Shown one piece after another: positions 16,315 through 23,816 of a stretch of DNA of 64,000 bases. Each line of letters starts with the position of its first letter. Positions within the stretch are counted from its first letter, which is position 1. The notes beneath the pieces were generated by a model, which saw only the letters and a list, made by a program, of their open reading frames with translations, did not search any database and had not been told where the DNA came from. The stretch covers positions 86,799-150,798 of the forward strand of contig NZ_JBHSHC010000154.1 in NCBI RefSeq assembly GCF_042652925.1. The letters run 5' to 3'. The DNA is from Effusibacillus consociatus. Lineage in GTDB: Bacteria; Bacillota; Bacilli; Tumebacillales; Effusibacillaceae. A program made the position numbers and the translations under genes.

Positions 16315-17854
16315 GATTCTTGATGCCCCTTTCTTCAGATGCAGCATGCAAGTCGTCTTGCTTGTTTAAGGGAAGCGTGATCGTCACAATGGTCCCTCGC
16401 GGCTCATTCGGCTTTGCCGATATCGTTCCTTGATGAAGCTCGACGATTCCTTTGCAAATAGCAAGTCCCAATCCTGTACCTGTTATTTGTTTCGCCGCGG
16501 CTGAACGGTAAAACTTTTCGAATATCCGATCGTATTCGTCCTCATTCAGTCCAATCCCCTGATCGGAGACAGAGATGACAACATCTTCTTCCCCGGTTTG
16601 TACAGCTAGGACAATTTCACTGTAATCCGGACTGTATTTGATCGCATTGCTGACGACATTGACCAACATTTGCTCCAGCAGCACTTCATCGCCCAGCACC
16701 ATAATGGGACCGTCATCCGGCAGCTCGGCTCGCAGTTTGCGATGTTGTTGATAGTCTTTGACTTGAGAGAACGTGACACCGATCAAGTCCTCCACATCAC
16801 ACCAGTATTTCCTAAGGCGCAGCATCCCGCTCTCAAGCTGCACCATGCTGAGCAGATTTGTCACCAGCCGATTCATACGAAGAGCGCCGTCCCGAATCGT
16901 GACAAGAAGCTCCATTCGATCCCCTGTAGAAAAAAGATGTTCGCCCTCGATCAGACCAGTTGCCGAGCCAATGATGGTTGCCAAAGGAGTGCGCAGTTCG
17001 TGGGAAACCGAATTCAGAATCGCAGTACGAAGCCGTTCCGACTCTGCTGTAAGATGAGCAATTCTGGCTTCCTCCGCCAGCCTGACGCGAGCGATTGCGC
17101 TTGCCGCCAAGCCCGTGAGCGCCTCGAGGAGCCGCTTTTGTTCGGTTGTGATCCCAGTTCGCAATTGTTTTGGATAGAGCACCATAACACCATATTTTCG
17201 GTTCTCGGCCCGAAGTAGAATAAAATAGCCTGGGGGGTCGTTCAAGCTGGCCGTCTCGCCGAGTTCAAACACCCTTTTTGCGATAGAGAGTTCTTCATTC
17301 TCTTGGTTGTGTTCGGAGCGATCGGCAGACCGATGAGCAAGCGCCAGGTTGTTCCGGTCACCTGCCAAGTAGATGGCGATTTCTGAGTTCAGGGTTTTTG
17401 AAACTTGTCGGGAAAAATGGTCCAGCATAGAATCGATGTCCGCTATCGCGCTCATCTGCTTACTAAGCGCGTATAGTGCAGCGGTGTGTGCCTCCCTTTG
17501 CTTGGAATAGATGGCCTGCTGCTTCAGCTTGGCCGCCAGGCTGGCCGTTAATGCTGCGACTGCCAAATAAACGCCGAATGAAACCAGATAGCGCAAGTCT
17601 GCCACGGTAAAGCTCAAGACAGGAGGCACGAAGAAGAAATCGAAGGCTAAAACACCCAGGATTGCCGCGTAGAAAGCAGGACGCAGTCCCCCGAAGACGG
17701 CATTGATAAGAACCGGGAGTAAATAGATAAGGGCAATATTGACCAAATCAAAAGCAAGACCAAACGGTTTTAATACCATGGTCATGAGAGCGATCAGCAA
17801 AGTCGTGCTTACGTACGGTCGCAACGAAATCCATACCGCATTCCATTTATGCAT
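16301..17854 (-). CDS. kdpD: KdpD-like histidine kinase lacking the KdpD/Usp sensor half
   Basis: A kinase of about 517 residues. Four membrane spans of the DUF4118 type (about 10-110, with FVPPVLSFTVADLRYLVSFG) are followed by a GAF-like region (about 150-265). A HisKA box SVSHELRTPLATIIGS (His near 290) and HATPase motifs N, G1 DQGIGL and G2 GTGLGLAI complete it. Classical KdpD is about 900 residues and starts with a KdpD plus Usp module, which is missing here and is encoded separately at 23817-26153. The start at ATG 17854 is preferred because the ATG at 17866 abuts its only SD-like site. Confidence 0.88.
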   Translation of the reverse strand: MHKWNAVWISLRPYVSTTLLIALMTMVLKPFGLAFDLVNIALIYLLPVLINAVFGGLRPAFYAAILGVLAFDFFFVPPVLSFTVADLRYLVSFGVYLAVAALTASLAAKLKQQAIYSKQREAHTAALYALSKQMSAIADIDSMLDHFSRQVSKTLNSEIAIYLAGDRNNLALAHRSADRSEHNQENEELSIAKRVFELGETASLNDPPGYFILLRAENRKYGVMVLYPKQLRTGITTEQKRLLEALTGLAASAIARVRLAEEARIAHLTAESERLRTAILNSVSHELRTPLATIIGSATGLIEGEHLFSTGDRMELLVTIRDGALRMNRLVTNLLSMVQLESGMLRLRKYWCDVEDLIGVTFSQVKDYQQHRKLRAELPDDGPIMVLGDEVLLEQMLVNVVSNAIKYSPDYSEIVLAVQTGEEDVVISVSDQGIGLNEDEYDRIFEKFYRSAAAKQITGTGLGLAICKGIVELHQGTISAKPNEPRGTIVTITLPLNKQDDLHAASEERGIKNHGHE

Positions 17855-18144
17855 AGCAAAACACATCCTGCTCTTTTTTGTGTCTCTCCTCTCTAGGTTA
17901 CTGTAAAAAAAGAGTAAAATAAACCGGTACTAGGCGTAAAAAATTCGTAAAAATGATTGAGAAACCTCAAAATAATGAGTAAATACGAGAATAATGAAGA
18001 TCTGCTGCCAGGGTCATGAATTCCCAAACATAAAGCACTCTTTTTAAGCGGATATACAATATGCTTCACTTTACAGTTTTTTTATCTCGGAGTAACATAC
18101 GTCCATGAATTGAATTGTTTTTCATTTACAGTTGCTTAATTGTG
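17855..18144. other. Divergent promoter region between kdpDE and the kdp riboswitches
   Basis: This AT-rich stretch of about 290 bases has no gene. It must hold the promoters for the kdpD-kdpE pair on the left and the riboswitch-kdp transcript on the right, and probably KdpE binding sites. I could not fix a KdpE site by eye. Confidence 0.5.
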
Positions 18145-18300
18145 ACTCAGGAACAAGAGGAAACCAACTACGGATCAGTGCTTGTGTGAGAGCAAGGCAA
18201 CCGGATCCGGAAGGGATGAATTCCCCCGTTTATACGAAGCTTAAGCAGGGGCAGGGCGACTCTCACCGCCCGAATCCGTAAGGAAAACTCGTAAATGCGG
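18145..18300 (+). promoter_or_regulatory. c-di-AMP riboswitch (ydaO/yuaA class), first of two
   Basis: Conserved ydaO-class blocks appear in order: GAGGAAACCAAC, GGGATGAATTC, the very characteristic GGGCGACTCTCACCGCCC, GAATCCG and ACTCGTAAATGCGG. It diverges more from consensus than the copy 280 bases downstream. A hairpin with arms ACCACAG and CTGTGGT at 18369-18393 follows, with only a weak T run, and may be its expression platform. ydaO switches normally shut off potassium import genes when c-di-AMP is high. Confidence 0.85.
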
Positions 18301-18424
18301 AAGCAGCCCTTTTCAAAAGTGTGGCCCTTGTAGAGAGAGGATGATGAAGCTTGTGATCGTAAGTTTCGACCACAGTGCTTATGCCTCTGTGGTGTTTCGT
18401 GAACATGATAATCATCGTTTCAAT

Positions 18425-18575
18425 CGCTGAATTCTTCGATTAACACGAAGGAGCGGGGGAACCAATCGAAGCCGGTCTTGTCGGCTTCATGGGGTGAATC
18501 GCCGGTAAATCCGGCGTAGGGCGACTCTTACGCCCGAATCCGACAGCTAACCTCGTAAGCGTCTTTAAGAGAGGC
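18425..18575 (+). promoter_or_regulatory. c-di-AMP riboswitch (ydaO/yuaA class), second of two
   Basis: This is a near-consensus ydaO aptamer. It shows GGGGGAACCAAT, GGGGTGAATC, GGGCGACTCTTACGCCC, GAATCCGACAGCTAACCTCG and TAAGCG in the right order and spacing. It is followed directly by a strong terminator hairpin at 18614-18657, so c-di-AMP binding would favour termination before the kdp genes. The arrangement is two aptamers in series on one leader. Confidence 0.95.
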
Positions 18576-18613
18576 AACAATTGTCGTGATTAGACACGGT
18601 GTTTTTTCGTGCC

Positions 18614-18657
18614 TAAGAAGCTGACGAAGAGTTCCTCTTCGAAAGCTTCTTTTTTGT
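18614..18657 (+). terminator. Riboswitch-controlled terminator ahead of the kdp operon
   Basis: Long stem with arms AGAAGCT-CGAAGAG and CTCTTCG-AGCTTCT around a TTC loop, followed by TTTTTTG. It lies between the second c-di-AMP aptamer and the first kdp-locus gene, the expected position for an OFF-switch expression platform. Confidence 0.88.
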
Positions 18658-18685
18658 TGCCTGAACAAGGTGGAGGGGATCGATC

Positions 18686-19093
18686 ATGGAAGCTCACGAT
18701 GAGTTTATACTCGTCTCTGCGCCCAACAAAACCGGGGGGCAGTTTATCAAAACGTTGCAAATCAAAAAAATGCTTTTTGCCGCGATTACGAATAATGATA
18801 CCGAAAGATCAAGATTGGTGCATTTGGGAGTAAAAAACATCCTGTCGGTCGATACTACAGACCGAGAAACCTGGCTTATTCCAGAGCTCCCGGTGGGTAA
18901 GGTGTTCTTGTTTGAGTTAAGTTTGCCCTTGATCTGCAGATACATTCAGATCTGCCGTTCATGGACAGACAAGTCGATCTATGTCATCACCGGAAGCAGC
19001 AATGCAAGAATGGTCTACAAAGGACTTGGTGCCAATTACGTCATTCACACCCAAAGTGATGATGTTTCGTTTCTGCTTGATAAAGAAGGCTGA
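18686..19093 (+). CDS. Unknown Rossmann-like small protein of the kdp locus
   Basis: A 135-residue soluble protein that I cannot assign. ATG 18686 follows GGAGGGGAT. Hydrophobic strands alternate with helices (FAAITNN, VKNILSVDTTD, SIYVITGSS, LGANYVIHT), which suggests a small alpha/beta nucleotide-binding-like fold, but there is no clear GxGxxG. It is the first coding gene after the two c-di-AMP riboswitches and so is coregulated with kdpFABC. It may be a regulator or sensor of potassium transport; that is inference from position. Confidence 0.65.
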   Translation: MEAHDEFILVSAPNKTGGQFIKTLQIKKMLFAAITNNDTERSRLVHLGVKNILSVDTTDRETWLIPELPVGKVFLFELSLPLICRYIQICRSWTDKSIYVITGSSNARMVYKGLGANYVIHTQSDDVSFLLDKEG

Positions 19094-19147
19094 ATCCGTT
19101 AAAGAAATTCATACCTGATAGTTGTTCCAGAGGAGGGTTGATCATTC

Positions 19148-19258
19148 ATGATGGATATCGCGATGGTATTGACTTTAGCTGGCGCGTATGGATTGTTTTG
19201 CTTATTTTTGGCTTGGTGCGGACGGGTTGCAGGTGAATCGGGGGGAGAACACTCATGA
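19148..19258 (+). CDS. Small membrane protein upstream of kdpF
   Basis: A 36-residue protein with a single hydrophobic span (MVLTLAGAYGLFCLFLAWC) and a short polar tail ending GGEHS. GGAGGG lies 15 bases before ATG 19148, and a second ATG follows at once at 19151. Its stop shares ATGA with the kdpF start, so the two are coupled. It is the right size to be an extra small subunit or stabiliser of the Kdp complex, like KdpF. I know of no named family. Confidence 0.65.
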   Translation: MMDIAMVLTLAGAYGLFCLFLAWCGRVAGESGGEHS

Positions 19259-19332
19259 TCGTCGTTATTACTTTTACGGTTTTTATATTTTTGTATCTCA
19301 TTTTTGCCTTGGTGAATCCGGAAAAATTTTAA
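19255..19332 (+). CDS. kdpF: KdpF, small subunit of the potassium-transporting ATPase
   Basis: A 25-residue single-span peptide. The ending YLIFALVNPEKF is the standard KdpF C-terminus. KdpF stabilises the KdpABC complex in the membrane. Its ATG overlaps the stop of the 36-residue gene in ATGA, and kdpA begins 31 bases later with its own GAGGAGGGC site. Confidence 0.88.
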   Translation: MIVVITFTVFIFLYLIFALVNPEKF

Positions 19333-19363
19333 TCTTAATGAAACGTCTTGAGGAGGGCATAAA

Positions 19364-21046
19364 ATGGCCATTTTGCAACTGGCAGCGGTCATTCTGATTT
19401 TAGTTTTGCTGGTCAAACCGTTGGGAACGTACATCTTTCACGTGTTTTCCAATCAGCCCAACCGGATGGATCGCGTATTCGGACCGGTCGAGAAGTTGAT
19501 CTACGGGCTGACCGGTTTGAAAAACCGCGCCGAAATGAACTGGAAACGGTACACACTCAGTTTGATATTAACCAACGTAATTTTGGTGGCGGTTAGTTAC
19601 TTCATTTTACGCATCCAGAAAGGATTGCCATTAAACCCAAATGGTATTGACAACATGGAGGCGACGCTATCCTTCAACACCGTAATCAGTTTTATGACAA
19701 ATACAAACTTGCAGCACTACAGCGGTGAAACGGGTCTGTCCTATTTTTCACAAATGGCTGTCATTATAATGATGATGTTTACATCGGCGGCATCCGGCAT
19801 CGTCGTAGCGATTGCATTCATTCGCGGCTTGACAAGCAAAGGGAAAACGCTCGGCAACTTCTTCACCGATTTTGTCAAAGCGCATACCCGTCTGCTCATC
19901 CCGATGGCGATCATCGTGACGCTGGCGCTTGTGGCTTTAAAGGTGCCGCAAACGCTTAGTCCGACCGTTCAAGCGACAACGCTTGAAGGCGGGACGCAAC
20001 AAATCGCGATCGGTCCGGTGGCTTCCCTCGTATCGATCAAGCACCTGGGAACGAATGGGGGAGGATTCTTCGGTGCCAATTCGTCGCATCCGTTTGAGAA
20101 TCCGAATCCGCTGACGAACGTGATTGAAATGCTGTCGATGTGGTGTATTCCGGCCGCATTGACGTATACATTCGGCAGATTCGCGCGAAATCAAAAACAA
20201 GGATGGGTCATCTTCAGCGCGATGCTTATCTTGTTTGTCGCCTTCCTCTCGGTTGTGTACACGTCGGAATTGCGGGGGAACCCGGCACTGAATGCGCTCG
20301 GAATCGACGCTTCGCAAGGAAGCATGGAAGGCAAGGAAGTCCGGTTCGGGATTGCGCAGTCGGCCTTGTTTACAACGGTTACGACCGCGGCGACAACCGG
20401 TTCCGTCAATAACATGCACGACACGCTTACGCCACTGGGCGGTCTTGTGCCGCTGGCGCAAATGATGCTAAACTGCGTGTTCGGCGGCGACGGGGTCGGG
20501 TTGGTGAACATGCTGATGTATGCGATATTGGGCGTCTTCCTTTGTGGACTGATGGTCGGCCGTACGCCCGAATTCTTGGGGCGAAAAATCGAAGCCCGGG
20601 AAATGAAACTAGTCGCCATCGCTATTTTAGCTCACCCGCTTATTATTTTGGCGCCCTCGGCAATCGCCTTTTTGACGGATTTGGGGAAAGGGGCCATCAG
20701 CAATCCCGGCTTCCATGGCATCTCGCAGGTACTGTATGAATATACGTCTTCCGCCGCGAACAACGGTTCCGGCTTCGAAGGTTTGGGCGACAATACGACG
20801 TTCTGGAACGTTTCTACGGGACTTGTCATGCTGTTCGGACGTTACATTTCTATTGTGGCACTGCTCGGCGTAGCCGGTTCCCTGGCGGCGAAACAATGGG
20901 TGCCGGAAACGATCGGAACGTTCCGCACGGACACCAAATTATTTGCGGGTATTCTCGTCGGTACCGTACTGATTATCGGAGCTTTGACCTTTTTGCCCGC
21001 CCTTGTGCTCGGTCCGATCGCAGAGCATTTGACGCTCCTGAAATAG
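19364..21046 (+). CDS. kdpA: Potassium-transporting ATPase subunit A (KdpA)
   Basis: A 560-residue membrane protein, full length for the family. KdpA is the K+-selective channel-like subunit of the KdpFABC pump. Selectivity filter segments are visible: SFMTNTNLQHYSGE, LGTNGGGFFGANSSHPFENP, TTAATTGSVNNMHD and EYTSSAANNGSGFEGLGDNT. Ten membrane spans are expected. It follows kdpF in the operon and precedes kdpB by 13 bases. Confidence 0.97.
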   Translation: MAILQLAAVILILVLLVKPLGTYIFHVFSNQPNRMDRVFGPVEKLIYGLTGLKNRAEMNWKRYTLSLILTNVILVAVSYFILRIQKGLPLNPNGIDNMEATLSFNTVISFMTNTNLQHYSGETGLSYFSQMAVIIMMMFTSAASGIVVAIAFIRGLTSKGKTLGNFFTDFVKAHTRLLIPMAIIVTLALVALKVPQTLSPTVQATTLEGGTQQIAIGPVASLVSIKHLGTNGGGFFGANSSHPFENPNPLTNVIEMLSMWCIPAALTYTFGRFARNQKQGWVIFSAMLILFVAFLSVVYTSELRGNPALNALGIDASQGSMEGKEVRFGIAQSALFTTVTTAATTGSVNNMHDTLTPLGGLVPLAQMMLNCVFGGDGVGLVNMLMYAILGVFLCGLMVGRTPEFLGRKIEAREMKLVAIAILAHPLIILAPSAIAFLTDLGKGAISNPGFHGISQVLYEYTSSAANNGSGFEGLGDNTTFWNVSTGLVMLFGRYISIVALLGVAGSLAAKQWVPETIGTFRTDTKLFAGILVGTVLIIGALTFLPALVLGPIAEHLTLLK

Positions 21047-21059
21047 AAGAGGTGAGATC

Positions 21060-23090
21060 ATGAATACGAAACAAAAAAACATGTTGTCCGCCGAGATCGT
21101 AAAAAAGGCGATCATGGACAGTTTTATCAAATTAAATCCGGTTGTCATGATGAAAAATCCGGTCATGTTCGTCGTCGAAGCAGGAACGTTCGTTGTGTTG
21201 TTGATGACGCTGTTTCCGGGCTACTTCGGTACCCAAGGACGAGGTGGATTTAATCTGGCGGTTTTTCTGATTCTGCTATTTACCGTACTGTTCGCCAACT
21301 TCGCCGAGGCATTGGCTGAAGGCAGAGGGAAAGCGCAGGCTGACACGCTGAAGAAGACGAAAAAAGAAATCATGGCCAATAAAGTAATCGGCAACAGTGT
21401 GAAGGTGATTCCGTCCACGGAACTGCGCAAAGGCGATATTGTGATTGTCTCGCAAGGGGAAATGATTCCGGGTGACGGAGAGGTCATTGAGGGCTTGGCT
21501 TCCGTGGACGAATCAGCCATTACCGGAGAATCCGCTCCCGTTATTAAAGAAGCCGGCGGCGATTTCAGCTCTGTGACCGGCGGCACACGGGTCGTTAGCG
21601 ACCAGATTACCGTACGGATTACAAACGACCCTGGAGAATCGTTTATCGATTGCATGATCGCACTGGTCGAAGGCGCGAAGAGGCAGAAAACGCCGAACGA
21701 AATCGCGTTGAATACCCTGCTTGTCAGCCTAACGCTGATTTTCCTGATCGTAGTAGTGACTTTGGCCCCGATGGCCGACTATCTTGGGATTAAACTGGAG
21801 ATTCCCGTTTTGATCGCGCTGCTCGTGTGTCTCATCCCAACGACGATCGGCGGTTTATTATCCGCGATCGGCATTGCCGGGATGGACCGTGTGACCCGTT
21901 TCAATGTAATGGCCATGTCGGGAAAAGCGGTTGAAGCGGCAGGCGACATCGATACGATGATCTTGGACAAAACCGGTACGATCACGTTTGGGAACCGGAT
22001 GGCCAGTGAGTTCATCGCCGTTGGGGATGAATCCGTGGAGACGGTAGCCGAATGGGCGGCCGTCAGTTCGGTGAAGGATGAAACGCCCGAAGGCCGATCC
22101 GTACTCGAACTCATGAAAAAAGAAGGGTATTCGTATCCGGCAAATGCGGTCGAAGGCGCGGAGTTCATTGAATTTAAAGCGGAAACTCGCATGAGCGGAA
22201 TCGATTTACCGGACGGACGCAAAGTTCGTAAAGGCGCGGTTGACGCGGTCAAGGCTTGGGTTAGCGCAAAGGGGGGAGTGATTCCCGCCGATTTGGACCA
22301 AAAAGGGAACGCAATCGCATCGGAGGGCGGAACACCGCTCGCCGTTGCCGTCGACAATCGAATTTACGGGTTGATTTATTTGAAGGATACGGTGAAGCCC
22401 GGCATGCGGGAGCGTTTCGATCAGCTGCGAAAAATGGGAATCAAAACGATCATGTGTACAGGAGACAATCCGCTGACAGCAGCGACGATCGCACGCGAGG
22501 CCGGTGTGGATGACTTTATCGCCGAAAGCAAACCGGAAGACAAAATTGCCGTGATCAAGCGGGAACAGGCGGCCGGCAAGCTGGTGGCCATGACGGGTGA
22601 CGGAACGAACGATGCCCCTGCGCTGGCGCAGGCGGACGTTGGGCTTGCGATGAACAGCGGCACGACGGCAGCCAAGGAAGCGGCCAACATGGTCGATCTT
22701 GACTCCGATCCGTCGAAGATCATTGAAGTGGTGGCGATCGGCAAGCAGCTGCTAATGACGCGCGGCGCGCTGACTACCTTCAGCGTGGCGAACGACATCG
22801 CCAAATATTTTGCCATTATCCCGGCCATGTTCATGCAGGCGATTCCGGAAATGAACGTATTGAATGTAATGGGACTCGGATCACCAATGTCGGCCATTTT
22901 GTCGGCGCTTGTGTTTAATGCGATCATTATCCCGTTGCTTATTCCGTTGGCCATGAAGGGCGTTGCCTACAAACCGATGAGTTCCGCCCAATTGCTCAGC
23001 CGGAACCTGCTTATTTATGGATTGGGCGGAGTCATCGCGCCGTTCGTCGGGATTAAATTGATCGACATGGTCGTTCACTTATGGGTATAG
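21060..23090 (+). CDS. kdpB: Potassium-transporting P-type ATPase subunit B (KdpB)
   Basis: A 676-residue P-type ATPase that energises K+ uptake. The phosphorylation motif DKTGTITFGNR lies near residues 302-312, with Asp as phosphoacceptor. The actuator TGES appears in ITGESAPV and the hinge in MTGDGTNDAPALAQADVG. In the N domain, KAETRMSG occurs around residues 377-384. Length is typical. ATG 21060 follows GAGGTGAGATC. It is in one operon with kdpA and kdpC. Confidence 0.97.
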   Translation: MNTKQKNMLSAEIVKKAIMDSFIKLNPVVMMKNPVMFVVEAGTFVVLLMTLFPGYFGTQGRGGFNLAVFLILLFTVLFANFAEALAEGRGKAQADTLKKTKKEIMANKVIGNSVKVIPSTELRKGDIVIVSQGEMIPGDGEVIEGLASVDESAITGESAPVIKEAGGDFSSVTGGTRVVSDQITVRITNDPGESFIDCMIALVEGAKRQKTPNEIALNTLLVSLTLIFLIVVVTLAPMADYLGIKLEIPVLIALLVCLIPTTIGGLLSAIGIAGMDRVTRFNVMAMSGKAVEAAGDIDTMILDKTGTITFGNRMASEFIAVGDESVETVAEWAAVSSVKDETPEGRSVLELMKKEGYSYPANAVEGAEFIEFKAETRMSGIDLPDGRKVRKGAVDAVKAWVSAKGGVIPADLDQKGNAIASEGGTPLAVAVDNRIYGLIYLKDTVKPGMRERFDQLRKMGIKTIMCTGDNPLTAATIAREAGVDDFIAESKPEDKIAVIKREQAAGKLVAMTGDGTNDAPALAQADVGLAMNSGTTAAKEAANMVDLDSDPSKIIEVVAIGKQLLMTRGALTTFSVANDIAKYFAIIPAMFMQAIPEMNVLNVMGLGSPMSAILSALVFNAIIIPLLIPLAMKGVAYKPMSSAQLLSRNLLIYGLGGVIAPFVGIKLIDMVVHLWV

Positions 23091-23121
23091 TTGAAACGAA
23101 TACAGAGAGGATTGAAATGGA

Positions 23122-23730
23122 ATGAATCATTCAGAGCAGCATGTTCAGGGACTTTCCCGCGGATCTTACTTGTTTTCCATGATTCGGCTCAGTTTGTTGT
23201 TCATCTTGCTATGCGGAATTGTGTATCCGCTCGTTTGCACCGCCATCGCGCAACTTTTGATGTCAGATCAGGCTAACGGCAGTTTGATCAAAAGCAGCAG
23301 CGGAGAAATCATCGGTTCCGAATTAATCGGGCAAAACTTTACCGATCCAAAATATTTTCAAGGCCGGGTCTCCAGCATTGAATACAAAGCGGAAGCCTCC
23401 GGTTCCAACAATTACGGGCCATCGAACCCGGACTTGCTGAAAAGGACGGAGGAATCCGTTGAAGCGTGGAAGGCAAACAATCCGGACGTTCCTGTTAGCC
23501 AATTGCCGATTGCCTTGATCACGAACTCCGGTTCAGGGCTGGATCCCCATATTACGCCAGAATCCGCCAACGTGCAAATTCCGCGTATCAGCAAGTTGAC
23601 CGGTTTGTCTTCGAGCGAGCTCGAGAAACTGGTACAAGAACATACCGAAGGACGGGATTTGGGGATTTTCGGGGATCCAAGAGTCAATGTGTTGAAATTG
23701 AACATCGCGCTGCGCGAACTTATGAAATAG
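23122..23730 (+). CDS. kdpC: Potassium-transporting ATPase subunit C (KdpC)
   Basis: A 202-residue protein with one N-terminal membrane span (about residues 20-45, RLSLLFILLCGIVYPLVCTA) and an extracytoplasmic domain. Family motifs include GSELIGQNFTDPKYFQGR, the ASGSNNYGPSN segment and SGSGLDPHITPESANVQIPR. KdpC assists KdpB and KdpA assembly and nucleotide affinity. ATG 23122 is 31 bases after kdpB. Complete. Confidence 0.96.
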   Translation: MNHSEQHVQGLSRGSYLFSMIRLSLLFILLCGIVYPLVCTAIAQLLMSDQANGSLIKSSSGEIIGSELIGQNFTDPKYFQGRVSSIEYKAEASGSNNYGPSNPDLLKRTEESVEAWKANNPDVPVSQLPIALITNSGSGLDPHITPESANVQIPRISKLTGLSSSELEKLVQEHTEGRDLGIFGDPRVNVLKLNIALRELMK

Positions 23731-23816
23731 TTAAATATCATCTGCGAGCCCTGCCTATGGCCAAATAGGCGGGGTTATCGCATTTTAGTATAGAGATTGC
23801 GCAAGGGGGAACAAGA

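Noticed and set aside
18609..18833. An open frame beginning within the riboswitch terminator
   Set aside because: It overlaps the terminator hairpin and the real gene at 18686, and lacks a ribosome site.
21779..22954. Two Ser/Ala-rich antisense frames in kdpB
   Set aside because: Composition is that of a reversed GC-rich coding strand; kdpB motifs are intact on plus.
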